A DNA stretch of 64,000 nucleotides from Amycolatopsis oliviviridis (GCF_014654365.1 NZ_BNAY01000004.1:434001-498000); one strand, 5' to 3'; shown: positions 16,056-24,566, counted from the first letter of the stretch. Numbers and translations: made by a program. The notes: a model not told the origin generated them from the sequence alone.

Positions 16056-17023
16056 CCCGGCTGCTGCTCCGGGCCGACGCCTCGCCGTCGATCGGCGCCG
16101 GCCATGTCTCGCGCATGGTCGCCTACGCCGAACGTGCCGTCGCGCGCGGCTGGGAGGTCGTGTTCTCGGGCCGGGTGGACAACGCCGAATGGCTGGCCGG
16201 CCGCTTCGGCGAGCTGGCCGTCCCGGTGCTGCCGTCCGTGCCCTTCGCCGGGTTCGACGCGGTGGTCGTCGATCACTACGGCCTCGGTGAGCTGCGTGAA
16301 GAGGTCAACGGCGCGGGAGCGCTGCTGGTGTCCATCGAGGACGACGTCTTCGGCAGGCGCGAGGCGGACATCGTCGTCGACTGCGCTTTCGAACCGGGGC
16401 CGCGGCCCGGGGACGGCTCGGGGGAACTGCTGCGCGGGCCGCAGTACGCGCCCCTTCGAGAGGCCGTTTCGCAAGCGAGGGAGAAGCGGTCCCAGGGCCG
16501 GTCCGACGGCGAGCGGCCGCGGATCACCGTGGTGCTGGGCGGCGGCGCGGAATGGGCCGAAACGGTCAGCGCGCTCCTGCGCGCACTGCGCGACACCAGG
16601 CTGCCTTTCGACGCCGACGTGCTCGTCCGCGGCGAGCCGGTGGTGCCCGAACCGCTGCCGGGCCAGGGATTCCGGGTGACACCGCCCGGGCCGGGGCTGC
16701 TCGACCTGCTGGTGGACACGGACGTCGCGATCAGCGCGGCCGGGGTGACCCTGCTCGAACTGTGCTGTCTCGGCGTCCCCACCGCCGTCGTCCGCCTGGT
16801 GGAGAACCAGGACGCGGGCTATCGCGCGGCACTCGGCCTCGGGCTGGCGGCCGGGCTGGGGAGCGCGGGCGCGCTCGACGACCGGGCCACCGGGACACTC
16901 GAAGTCCTGCTGACGGACTCGTCGGTGCGTAACGGTCTTTCCGCGACTTCGATGGCTCTTGTGGACGGACGCGGGGTGGATCGAGTGCTGGACCGAGTTG
17001 AGAGGGCGAAAGCGGGGAAATGA
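16052..17023 (+). CDS. pseG: UDP-sugar hydrolase PseG
   Basis: A 323-residue GT-B-like hydrolase that releases UDP from UDP-2,4-diacetamido-2,4,6-trideoxy-altropyranose, the step before PseI. RADASPSIGAGHVSRM (7-22) carries the family's GxGH element with the proposed catalytic His (H18). GFDAVVVDHYG and the C-terminal SAAGVTLLELCCLGVPTAVV are also typical. It overlaps pseF upstream and the GT-C gene downstream (ATGA both times), so pseF-pseG-GT-C is one coupled operon. Confidence 0.88.
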   Translation: MTRLLLRADASPSIGAGHVSRMVAYAERAVARGWEVVFSGRVDNAEWLAGRFGELAVPVLPSVPFAGFDAVVVDHYGLGELREEVNGAGALLVSIEDDVFGRREADIVVDCAFEPGPRPGDGSGELLRGPQYAPLREAVSQAREKRSQGRSDGERPRITVVLGGGAEWAETVSALLRALRDTRLPFDADVLVRGEPVVPEPLPGQGFRVTPPGPGLLDLLVDTDVAISAAGVTLLELCCLGVPTAVVRLVENQDAGYRAALGLGLAAGLGSAGALDDRATGTLEVLLTDSSVRNGLSATSMALVDGRGVDRVLDRVERAKAGK

Positions 17024-18597
17024 CGACCACGGTGGAGCAAGAGGAACTGAACGTGGCGCCGTCGCCCCGATCGGGCCGGGCCCCGCTCGTCGTCGCGCTC
17101 GGCTTCGCCGCGCTCTTCCTCGTCGGCTGCTGGGCGGCGTGGTTCCTCACCATCGACGACGCCTTCATCACCTTCCGGTACTCGGCGAACATGGCCGACG
17201 GCCACGGTCCGGTGTGGAACGTGGGCGAAGACCCGATCGAAGGCTTCACGAACTTCCTCTGGATGCTCTGGCACGTGCCCTTCGCGCTCGTCGGGGTGCC
17301 GCTGGAGACCGTCGCGAAGGTGACGTCCGTCGTACTGGGGATCGGGATCGTCGTGATGCTGGTCCGGTCCGGGTACCGCGGCGCCGGCGTGCTCGGCGCG
17401 CTCGTGGCCGGTGGCGCGCTGGTGCTGTTCGTCCCGTCCTACTTCCACGTCACCGCCGGTCTGGAGACCATCGCGTTCGCCGCGGTCGTGCTGCGTGCCG
17501 CGATCGTCGGGGTGAACCTGGTCCAAGGCCGCCCCGTGCGGGCCTGGGAACCGCCGGTGCTGCTGCTCCTCGCCGGGATGATCCGGCCTGAAGGCGTGCT
17601 CGCGACGATCCCGGCCTTCCTCGTCTGGGCGTGGCTCGGGCGCAAAAGCGGCCGGACCTGGGCGCTGGTGGCCGGGGTGGCCGTCGTCGGCGGCGCGTAC
17701 TTCGGCTGGCGGTGGACGTACTTCGGGCATCTGTTCCCGAACACCTTCTACGTCAAGTTCGGCAATCTCGACTCCGGTTCGGCGTGGCTGGAGGCGACCG
17801 TCTGGCTGGTCGCCCCGCTACTCGTGCTGACCGCTTTCCTGCTGTTCCGGAAGGCGAGCCGCGGCGCGGGCCTGGTGCTGTGCTCCGTCGTCCTGCTGAC
17901 CGGCATGACCTACGCGGTGTCCGGGCCGACCATGGACTATCTGCACCGGTTCGCCTTCCACGCGTTCCCGGTGCTGTGCCTGGGAGCGGGGCTCGCCATG
18001 GCGCATCTCGGCAGCCGGTGGCTGGCCGCCCCGCTGGGCGCCGTCGCCGTCGGCTGGGTCGCCGTCACCGGCGCGGGATCCACGGATCTGCCGGTGATCG
18101 CCAACTACGGTCCCGATCTGCAGCGCGCGCACGTCGCCATCGGGAAGGGTCTCGCGAACGCCGGGGTGCCCGAGGCGGCGCGCAGTCTCGCGGTCTCGGA
18201 CGCGGGGGCCATCCCGTACTACAGCGGCTGGAAGTCGATCGACTACATCGGACTGAACGACGAGGCCATCGCGCACGGCGCCAACCCGACCGACGTCGTC
18301 AAGGCCGCGCGCCCCACGGTCATCGTCGTCACCGCTCGCGATCGTGGCGCCACCCCTGGCTGGGCGTACGGTCTCGTCGTCCCCGACGCGGCCCGGGACT
18401 ACCAGCTGGTCGCGGACGTCCAGATGCGCGAGGGCTACTACCAGGAGGTCTTCGCGCTGCCCGAGCACGCGCTGCGGATCCGGGCCGCCGTCACCGCGTC
18501 CGTCGACGAGGCTCAGCGCCGTAACGACCCCGGCCGCTACGAGGACACCATCGACCGCTGGCTCGATCGCCTGCGCGCCCAGCTGCCGGGAGGCTGA
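17020..18597 (+). CDS. AftB-like GT-C membrane glycosyltransferase in the Pse operon
   Basis: A 525-residue polytopic membrane protein resembling aftB of this window. TM1 is followed by WFLTIDDAFITFRYSANMAD (41-60), with the GT-C acidic pair at 46-47, then GPVWNVGEDPIEGFTNFLWM, parallel to the AftB DD loop and its NGPTFNAGE region. About ten hydrophobic segments follow, then a soluble C-terminal part from about residue 360. GT-C enzymes use polyprenyl-phosphate sugars outside the membrane. It is coupled to pseG, so it may act on the glycan that carries the nonulosonic acid, or add arabinose near it. Donor and acceptor are unknown. Confidence 0.78.
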   Translation: MTTTVEQEELNVAPSPRSGRAPLVVALGFAALFLVGCWAAWFLTIDDAFITFRYSANMADGHGPVWNVGEDPIEGFTNFLWMLWHVPFALVGVPLETVAKVTSVVLGIGIVVMLVRSGYRGAGVLGALVAGGALVLFVPSYFHVTAGLETIAFAAVVLRAAIVGVNLVQGRPVRAWEPPVLLLLAGMIRPEGVLATIPAFLVWAWLGRKSGRTWALVAGVAVVGGAYFGWRWTYFGHLFPNTFYVKFGNLDSGSAWLEATVWLVAPLLVLTAFLLFRKASRGAGLVLCSVVLLTGMTYAVSGPTMDYLHRFAFHAFPVLCLGAGLAMAHLGSRWLAAPLGAVAVGWVAVTGAGSTDLPVIANYGPDLQRAHVAIGKGLANAGVPEAARSLAVSDAGAIPYYSGWKSIDYIGLNDEAIAHGANPTDVVKAARPTVIVVTARDRGATPGWAYGLVVPDAARDYQLVADVQMREGYYQEVFALPEHALRIRAAVTASVDEAQRRNDPGRYEDTIDRWLDRLRAQLPGG

Positions 18598-18636
18598 GGA
18601 CCGCTCCTGTCCTCGATCGTCCCTACCGTGGCCGGC

Positions 18637-19746
18637 ATGACCGACGAAATCACGCCGTTCACGATCGCCGTCCCGCAGCGCGACCTCGACGACCTCGCCG
18701 CCCGGCTGGCGAACACGCGCTGGCCCGACGAGATCGACGGCGTCGGCTGGGGGCTCGGGACGCCGCTCGGATACCTCCAGGAGCTCGCCGAGTATTGGCG
18801 TCTCCGCTACGACTGGCGCGCCCACGAGGAGCGCCTCAACGGTTTCCCCGGTTTCCTCACGAACCTCGACGGCGCGAACGTCCACTTCCTGCACGCGCGG
18901 TCCCCGGAGCCGGCCGCGATCCCGCTGGTGCTCACGCACGGCTGGCCGGGGTCCATTGTGGAGTTCCTCGACGTCATCGGGCCTCTCTCCGACCCGCGCG
19001 CGTACGGCGGCGACCCCGAGGACGCGTTCCACGTCGTGGTGCCGTCGCTGCCCGGGTTCGGTTTCTCCGGGCCGACGACCGAGGCGGACTGGGGTCCCGA
19101 CCGGATCGCCGAAGCCTGGCCGGTGCTGATGTCGCGGCTCGGGTACGAGCGGTTCGGGCTGCACGGCGGCGACTGGGGCGCGCTCGTTTCGCGGCAGGTG
19201 GGGGTCGGATGCCCGGAGCGGGTGATCGGCGCGCATCTGACGATGCTGCCGAGCGCGGTGCCGACGACCGAGCGCGGGCAGTCGGTGCAGTCCGGGCAGG
19301 ATGAGCTGGGGTACGCGATGATCCAGGCGACCAGGCCGCAAACGCTTGCCTATGGGCTCACCGACTCACCGGCCGGGCAGCTCGGGTGGCTGGTGGAGAA
19401 GTTCAAGTCCTTTTCGGACTCGCGTGACGTCCCGGACGAGGCGATCGATCGCGACGATCTGCTCACCAACGTGATGCTCTACTGGCTCACCGGCACGGCG
19501 AACTCGTCTTCGCGGATCTACGCCGCGCCGGGCCGGGCTTGGGGCGCGGAGCCGCCGAAGTCCTCTGTGCCCACCGGGGTGGCCGTGTTCCCGAAGGACA
19601 CCGGCCTGCCGATCCGGCGGCTGGCCGAGCGGACCGACAACGTCGTGCATTGGTCCACTCCGGACCGTGGGGGTCACTTCCCGGGACTGGAGGTGCCGGA
19701 CCTGCTCATCGAGGACCTGCGCACTTTCTTCCGGCCGCTGCGGTGA
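18637..19746 (+). CDS. Epoxide hydrolase (EHN plus alpha/beta hydrolase)
   Basis: A 369-residue protein. The N-terminal epoxide-hydrolase domain (about 1-105, PFTIAVPQRDLDDLAARLANTRWP) precedes an alpha/beta-hydrolase. The oxyanion motif is THGWPGS (about 109-115), the Asp nucleophile lies in LHGGDWGALVSRQ, and the likely catalytic His is in DRGGHFPGLE. It should hydrolyse epoxides to diols in the cytosol; the natural substrate is unknown. The ATG at 18637 was preferred to a GTG three codons earlier. It follows the GT-C gene by 39 bp but has no evident link to sugar metabolism. Confidence 0.88.
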   Translation: MTDEITPFTIAVPQRDLDDLAARLANTRWPDEIDGVGWGLGTPLGYLQELAEYWRLRYDWRAHEERLNGFPGFLTNLDGANVHFLHARSPEPAAIPLVLTHGWPGSIVEFLDVIGPLSDPRAYGGDPEDAFHVVVPSLPGFGFSGPTTEADWGPDRIAEAWPVLMSRLGYERFGLHGGDWGALVSRQVGVGCPERVIGAHLTMLPSAVPTTERGQSVQSGQDELGYAMIQATRPQTLAYGLTDSPAGQLGWLVEKFKSFSDSRDVPDEAIDRDDLLTNVMLYWLTGTANSSSRIYAAPGRAWGAEPPKSSVPTGVAVFPKDTGLPIRRLAERTDNVVHWSTPDRGGHFPGLEVPDLLIEDLRTFFRPLR

Positions 19747-19762
19747 CCCTGGTCGGCGCGGA

Positions 19763-19817
19763 TGTCATGAAAGGGCCGTTCAAGACGAAAAACGTCTTGA
19801 ACGGCCCTTTCATGACA
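19763..19817. terminator. 55-bp perfect hairpin, copy 2 of a dispersed repeat
   Basis: Perfect 25-bp arms (19763-19787 and 19793-19817) around an AAAAA loop. The reverse complement matches the hairpin at 801-855 at 54 of 55 positions. It lies between the convergent epoxide hydrolase and bpa genes and could terminate both. Confidence 0.75.
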
Positions 19818-19841
19818 TTTGGGGAACAGCGCGTCAGAGGT

Positions 19842-20432
19842 TCAGAGGTACTGGCCCGGCCCGTGAGAGTCGCCACCGACGGAGTGGCCGCCCAGGGCGC
19901 CGCCCGCCGAGGGACCCGCGGGGAGACCACGCCGCATCTGCTCCAGCTGCACCCGCGCGGCCATCTGCTGCGCGAACAGCGCGGTCTGGATGCCGCTGAA
20001 CAGCCCCTCCAGCCAGCCGACCAGCTGGGCCTGCGCGATCCGCAGCTCGGCATCGGACGGCGTCGAGTTCTCGGTGAACGGCCGCACGAGGCGCTCCAGC
20101 TCGTCCTGCAGCTCGGGCGCCAGCGCCTGCTCCAGCTCCCGGATCGAGGTCTGGTGGATCTCGCGCACGCGCGTGCGGCTGGCGTCGTCCAGCGGCGCGG
20201 CGCGGACCTCCTCCAGCAGCTGCTTGATCATCGTGCCGATCCGCATCACCTTGGCGGGCTCTTCGACGAGGTCGCCGACCGATTCCTCGTGCGGTGCCTC
20301 CTCGTCGGAACCGGAGGCGAGCCGTGCGGTACCGACCGGGACGCCGTCGGGGCCGACGACCACCACGTGGGGTGAGGAGTCTCCGCCGCCGTCACCGGGG
20401 GTGTTCGATTCGCGGGAAACTGGGTCGGTCAT
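19842..20432 (-). CDS. bpa: Bacterial proteasome activator Bpa/PafE
   Basis: A 196-residue protein of the DUF2587/Bpa family, the ATP-independent ring that opens the 20S proteasome to unfolded substrates. The N-terminus is disordered (about 1-55). A helical core follows (VMRIGTMIKQLLEEVRAAPL, TSIRELEQALAPELQDELER, AELRIAQAQLVGWLEGLFSG). The Gly-rich tail ends PGQYL, matching the C-terminal GQYL that docks mycobacterial Bpa onto the proteasome. ATG at 20432; an ATG three codons upstream is possible. I recall Bpa (Rv3780) being next to the galactan exporter in M. tuberculosis, as it nearly is here. Confidence 0.92.
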   Translation of the reverse strand: MTDPVSRESNTPGDGGGDSSPHVVVVGPDGVPVGTARLASGSDEEAPHEESVGDLVEEPAKVMRIGTMIKQLLEEVRAAPLDDASRTRVREIHQTSIRELEQALAPELQDELERLVRPFTENSTPSDAELRIAQAQLVGWLEGLFSGIQTALFAQQMAARVQLEQMRRGLPAGPSAGGALGGHSVGGDSHGPGQYL

Positions 20433-20575
20433 GGGCTCCATCCTGGCCTACGTCGGGCACTGAGCGCAGTGTGGTTTTCGGTGCCGTCTCCGAGCGTAGC
20501 GGGAATCGTCGCGCCCCGTGGTCGGCTGGCCAACCCCGGGTAAAGCGCCAAACCGCACGTCCGTACGGTGTCCCC

Positions 20576-21775
20576 ATGGCGTTCGACGTCGCTCGTATCC
20601 GTGGGCTGTTTCCCGCGCTGGGTGACGGCTGGATTCACTTCGACGGCGCCGCCGGAATGCTCGTACCTGAACAGGTCGCTTCGGCCGTATCCACGGCCAT
20701 GCGCGCTCCGGTGTCCGGACCGGGTGGAGCGTTTCCGGCCTCCCAGCGCGCGGAAAGCATTGTCACGGCCGCTCGCCGGGCGGTCGCCGACCTGGTCGGC
20801 GCCGACCCGGCCGGAGTCGTGCTCGGACCCAACGCGCCCGACCTCATCCGCCGTCTCGTCGACGCGATGGCCGACCGCTGGACGATAGGCGACGAGGTCG
20901 TCGTGTCCAGGCTGGACGAGGAGGCCAACCTCGCGCCGTGGCGCCGCGCCGCGAAACGCGTCGGCGCGGTCGTGCGCTGGGGCGAGATCGACATCGAGAC
21001 CTGCGAACTGCCCGCGTGGCAGTACGAGAACCTCGTCTCCGCGCGCACCAAGGCCGTCGCGGTCACGCTCGCGTCCGGTTCGGTCGGCACCCGGCCCGAC
21101 GTCCCGACGGTGATCGAGTTCGCCAAACGCGTCGGCGCGCTGGTCGTCGTCGACGCGACGTACGCGGCGCCGTTCGTGCCGCTGGACCTCAACGCGCTCG
21201 GCGCCGACGTGATGGTGGTTTCCGCGCAGGCCTGGGGCGGACCGTCGGTGGGGGCGCTGGTCTTCCGCGATCCCGAACTGCTCGAACGCCTGCCCTCGGT
21301 CTCGCTCGACCCGGCCGCGCGCGGCCCGGCCCGGATGGAACTGGGCCCGCACGCGTACCCGTTGCTCGCCGGGCTGGTCGCGTCGATCGACTATCTGGCC
21401 GGTTTGGACGACGCCGCGATCGGCTCGCGGCGCGAGAAACTGGTGACGTCGCTGGGTTCGGCGAAGTCGTATCACGCGGGGCTGCTGGCGCAACTGTCCA
21501 CGGAGCTGCGTTCGCTGCGGCACGTGATGGTCATCGGCGACGCCATGCGCCGGATCCCCGCGCTCGCGTTCGCCGTCGCGGGCAAGAAGTCGCCCGAGGT
21601 CGCGGAGTATCTCGCGTCCCAAGGGCTCTGCGCCTTCGCCGACGACGGCACGAGCGGCGTCTTCGGGTCACTGGGCGCCGCCGAAGTCGGCGGCGCCGTC
21701 CGAATCGGACTCGCGCACTACTCGAACGTCTTCGAGGTCAACCAGCTCGTCCGGGTGCTGGAAGAGATCCGCTAA
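20576..21775 (+). CDS. Class V aminotransferase-fold protein lacking the PLP lysine
   Basis: A 399-residue protein of the cysteine desulfurase/class V aminotransferase fold. The frame VVDATYAAPFVPLDLNALGADVMVVSAQAW aligns with the canonical Asp...Ser-x-His-Lys-x-x-Gly-Pro segment. Here the His is Q218 and the Schiff-base Lys is A219 (SAQAWGGP). The ring-stacking His of the EHxN-like motif is also changed (LDEEANLAPW). It is therefore probably not a PLP transaminase; a binding or structural role is more likely. It is divergent from bpa across a 143-bp gap. I recall Rv3778c as the equivalent gene. Confidence 0.82.
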   Translation: MAFDVARIRGLFPALGDGWIHFDGAAGMLVPEQVASAVSTAMRAPVSGPGGAFPASQRAESIVTAARRAVADLVGADPAGVVLGPNAPDLIRRLVDAMADRWTIGDEVVVSRLDEEANLAPWRRAAKRVGAVVRWGEIDIETCELPAWQYENLVSARTKAVAVTLASGSVGTRPDVPTVIEFAKRVGALVVVDATYAAPFVPLDLNALGADVMVVSAQAWGGPSVGALVFRDPELLERLPSVSLDPAARGPARMELGPHAYPLLAGLVASIDYLAGLDDAAIGSRREKLVTSLGSAKSYHAGLLAQLSTELRSLRHVMVIGDAMRRIPALAFAVAGKKSPEVAEYLASQGLCAFADDGTSGVFGSLGAAEVGGAVRIGLAHYSNVFEVNQLVRVLEEIR

Positions 21776-21785
21776 GACTGCGCAA

Positions 21786-21839
21786 TTCGTCCTCTGAATG
21801 CGGTACTTGCGTGTGCAACTACCGCATTCAGAGGACGAA
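21786..21839. terminator. 54-bp hairpin between convergent genes
   Basis: Perfect 20-bp arms (21786-21805 and 21820-21839; core TCCTCTGAATGCGG) with a smaller inner TTGC/GCAA stem and GTGT loop. It separates the aminotransferase-like gene from the quinone oxidoreductase gene. Its right arm plus the next bases reappear alone at 52432-52457. Confidence 0.7.
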
Positions 21840-21851
21840 ACGCGGGAGGGG

Positions 21852-22829
21852 TCAGGACTTCGCGGCCAGCAGGACCTTGCCGAAGACCGTGCCTTCTTCG
21901 AGCGCGCGGTGCGCGGACGCGGCTTCGGACATCGCGACGACCTGACCGACGATCGGCTTCACCGAACCCTGCTCGACCAGCGGCCACAGCCGCTCGCGGA
22001 CGTCGGCGACGATCGCCGCCTTCTGGGCGAGCGGCCGGGAACGCAGGCCCGCGGCGTACACGCTCACGCGTTTGCCCAGCAGCTTGCCGATGTTGAGTTC
22101 GCCCTTGACCCCGCCCTGCATGCCGATGACCACGAGCCTGCCGTCGGCCTTCAGCGCGTCGATGTTGCGGTCGAGGTACTTGGCGCCCATGTTGTCGAGG
22201 ATGACGTCCGCGCCACCGGTCTCGGCGCGCAGGACCTCGACGAAATCCTGCTCCTTGTAGTTGATCGCGATGTCGGCGCCGAGCTGACGGCAGCTCTCCA
22301 GCCGCTCGGCCGAACCCGCGGTCACCGCGACCGTCGCGCCGAGCGCCTTGGCGACCTGGATCGCGTGCGTGCCGATCCCGCCGGCGCCGCCGTGGACGAG
22401 CAGGACCTCGCCCTCGGACAATCCGGCGTGCATGACCACATTCGCCCAAACCGTGCACGCGACTTCGGGCAGTCCGGCGGCCGCGAGCAATTCGACTTCG
22501 GCGGGCAGCGGAAGCAGTTGTCCGGCCGGGACGGCGACCTTTTCCCCATAGCCACCACCGGCGAGCAAAGCACAAACCTCGTCGCCGATTCGCCACCCCT
22601 CGACGCCTTCGCCGATTTCGGCGATCGTGCCCGAACATTCGAGCCCGAGAATTTCGCTCGCACCCGGCGGAGGCGGGTAGTTTCCCTGGCGTTGCAGCAG
22701 GTCAGCGCGGTTGACGGCACTCGCGGCGACCTCGATGACGACTTCGCCTTCACCCGCCACCGGATCGGGGACCTCGGCCCATTCGAGAACATCGGGATCG
22801 CCGGGCTCACGGATGGTGATCGCGTACAT
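21852..22829 (-). CDS. NAD(P)H:quinone oxidoreductase (PIG3/zinc-free MDR type)
   Basis: A 325-residue medium-chain reductase. The N-terminal catalytic domain contains NRADLLQRQGNYPPPPGAS and LGLECSGTIAEIG. The nucleotide-binding motif HGGAGGIGTHAIQVAKALGA lies in the middle. There is no set of zinc-binding cysteines, as expected for the quinone oxidoreductase/PIG3 group, which reduces quinones with NADPH. The ATG at 22829 starts the conserved MYAITIREPGDP; upstream codons look non-coding. It is divergent from the M28 peptidase with 80 bp between. I recall Rv3777 as the equivalent gene. Confidence 0.9.
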   Translation of the reverse strand: MYAITIREPGDPDVLEWAEVPDPVAGEGEVVIEVAASAVNRADLLQRQGNYPPPPGASEILGLECSGTIAEIGEGVEGWRIGDEVCALLAGGGYGEKVAVPAGQLLPLPAEVELLAAAGLPEVACTVWANVVMHAGLSEGEVLLVHGGAGGIGTHAIQVAKALGATVAVTAGSAERLESCRQLGADIAINYKEQDFVEVLRAETGGADVILDNMGAKYLDRNIDALKADGRLVVIGMQGGVKGELNIGKLLGKRVSVYAAGLRSRPLAQKAAIVADVRERLWPLVEQGSVKPIVGQVVAMSEAASAHRALEEGTVFGKVLLAAKS

Positions 22830-22909
22830 ACAGGCGACCCTATAACGGTGAAGGTAAGTCCGCCGAACGTCGGTTGACCTATGACGCAAACCACACAAAG
22901 GTGACGCCC

Positions 22910-24457
22910 ATGTCATATTCGCGAAGAAGCATTGTTCCCTCGATCGTGGTGATGGCCACCGCCGCGCTCACGGTCGGAATGGCTCCCGCTGCGACCGCCG
23001 CACCGAAGCTCGACGGTCCCGCGCTCGCCAGGCAACTCGTCAACAAGGTCGACGGTGCCAACGTGAACCGGCACCTGATCGCGTTGCAGCGGATCTCGGA
23101 CGCGAACGGCGGCCGCCGCGCCGCCAGCACCGAGGGCCACAAGAAGTCCGCGGAGTACGTCGCCACGAAGCTGGAGCAGGCGGGCTTCACGGTCACGCGC
23201 CAGGAGTTCCCGTTCACCTACGCGGAAACCCTCGCGGAGGAGCTGACGGTCGCGGGCGCCGACGTCCCGATCATCATCATGTCCTACAGCCCGTCGACGC
23301 CCGCCGGGGGAATCACCGCCCCGCTCGCCGTGGTGCCGGTCGACGAGACCAGCGGCTGCGAGGCCGCCGACTACGCCGGCGGGGTCACCGGCAAGATCGC
23401 GCTGATCCAGCGCGGTGGCTGCTCCTTCGCGCAGAAGCAGGCGACCGCCGCCGAGGCCGGAGCCGTGGGCGCGATCGTCTACAACAACGTCCCGGGCCCG
23501 GTGAACGGAACCCTGGGTGACCCGGCCGCGGGCAAGATCCCGACCGGCGGCATCACCCAGGCCGACGGCCAGGCGCTCGCCGGCAAGGCGGGCGCGTCGG
23601 TCACCCTCGACCTGCGTGCCTTCCAGGAGGCGCGGACGAGCTACAACGTCATCGCCGAGACCAAGACCGGTCGCAAGGACAACGTCGTGATGCTCGGTTC
23701 GCACCTCGACAGCGTCACCGAGGGCCCCGGCATCAACGACAACGGCTCCGGTTCGGCCGCGCTGCTGGAGACCGCGCTGCAGCTGGGCAGCAAGCCCAAG
23801 GCCAACAACGCCGTCCGCTTCGGCTGGTGGAGCGCCGAGGAGTTCGGGCTCGTCGGCTCGACGTACTACGTCAACTCGCTGACCTTCGAGCAGCAGCTCG
23901 ACATCGCGCTGTACTACAACTACGACATGATCGCCTCGCCGAACGCGGCGTACTTCGCCTACGACGGTGACAACTCCGACGGTGTCGGCGCGGGCGCGGG
24001 ACCGTACGGTTCCGGCGAGCTGGAGAAGACCCTCGTGGACTACCTCCAGAACGGCAAGGGTGTCCCGGTCGAGGGCACGGACTTCACCGGTCGTTCCGAC
24101 TACGGCCAGTTCATCGCGGTCGGCATCCCGTCCGGTGGCCTGTTCACCGGCGCCGAAGGCGTGAAGACCGCGGCGCAGGCCGCCAAGTGGGGCGGTAGCG
24201 CCAACGTTCCCTACGACAAGTGCTACCACCAGGCCTGCGACAACCTCGGCAACATCGACCGCGTCGCGCTCGACCGCAACTCGGACGCCGTCGCCTGGGC
24301 GCTGGGCGTGTACGCGACCAGCACCGAGAACATCAACGGTGTCCCGGGTGGCAAGGCCGCGAAGGCGAAGGCCGTTCGCGCGGCCGAGCGGTCCAAGCAG
24401 CGGAGCCTGACGGCTTCCGTCCACGCCGACGACCACCACGGCGCCGTCGCCGCGTAA
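22910..24457 (+). CDS. Secreted M28 zinc aminopeptidase with PA domain
   Basis: A 515-residue exported peptidase. The signal peptide ends near APAATAAP (about residue 31). A PA domain lies at about 130-240 (IALIQRGGCSFAQKQATAAEAGAVG). The M28 catalytic part has zinc ligands in GSHLDSV and GINDNGSGSAALLE, the Glu pair in WWSAEEFGLVGS, an Asp in YNYDMI and a final His in KCYHQACDN. The basic C-terminal tail (about 480-515) is not part of the usual fold. It should trim N-terminal residues from peptides outside the cell. A long perfect hairpin follows. Confidence 0.92.
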   Translation: MSYSRRSIVPSIVVMATAALTVGMAPAATAAPKLDGPALARQLVNKVDGANVNRHLIALQRISDANGGRRAASTEGHKKSAEYVATKLEQAGFTVTRQEFPFTYAETLAEELTVAGADVPIIIMSYSPSTPAGGITAPLAVVPVDETSGCEAADYAGGVTGKIALIQRGGCSFAQKQATAAEAGAVGAIVYNNVPGPVNGTLGDPAAGKIPTGGITQADGQALAGKAGASVTLDLRAFQEARTSYNVIAETKTGRKDNVVMLGSHLDSVTEGPGINDNGSGSAALLETALQLGSKPKANNAVRFGWWSAEEFGLVGSTYYVNSLTFEQQLDIALYYNYDMIASPNAAYFAYDGDNSDGVGAGAGPYGSGELEKTLVDYLQNGKGVPVEGTDFTGRSDYGQFIAVGIPSGGLFTGAEGVKTAAQAAKWGGSANVPYDKCYHQACDNLGNIDRVALDRNSDAVAWALGVYATSTENINGVPGGKAAKAKAVRAAERSKQRSLTASVHADDHHGAVAA

Positions 24458-24468
24458 GCAGTCCTTAG

Positions 24469-24521
24469 TACATGAAGGCCCCCTTCCTTGCGCCAGGCGC
24501 AAGGAAGGGGGCCTTCATGTA
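24469..24521. terminator. 53-bp perfect hairpin
   Basis: 26-bp perfect arms around a single A; the outer arm is TACATGAAGGCCCCCTTCC. It lies 11 bp after the M28 peptidase stop. The GAAGGCCCCCTTCC core is shared with the hairpin at 38782-38832. No U-tract. Confidence 0.75.
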
Positions 24522-24566
24522 CTTCCGGGAGGACCGCTGCGGCCATCGGTGCGATCAGGTGCCGAA

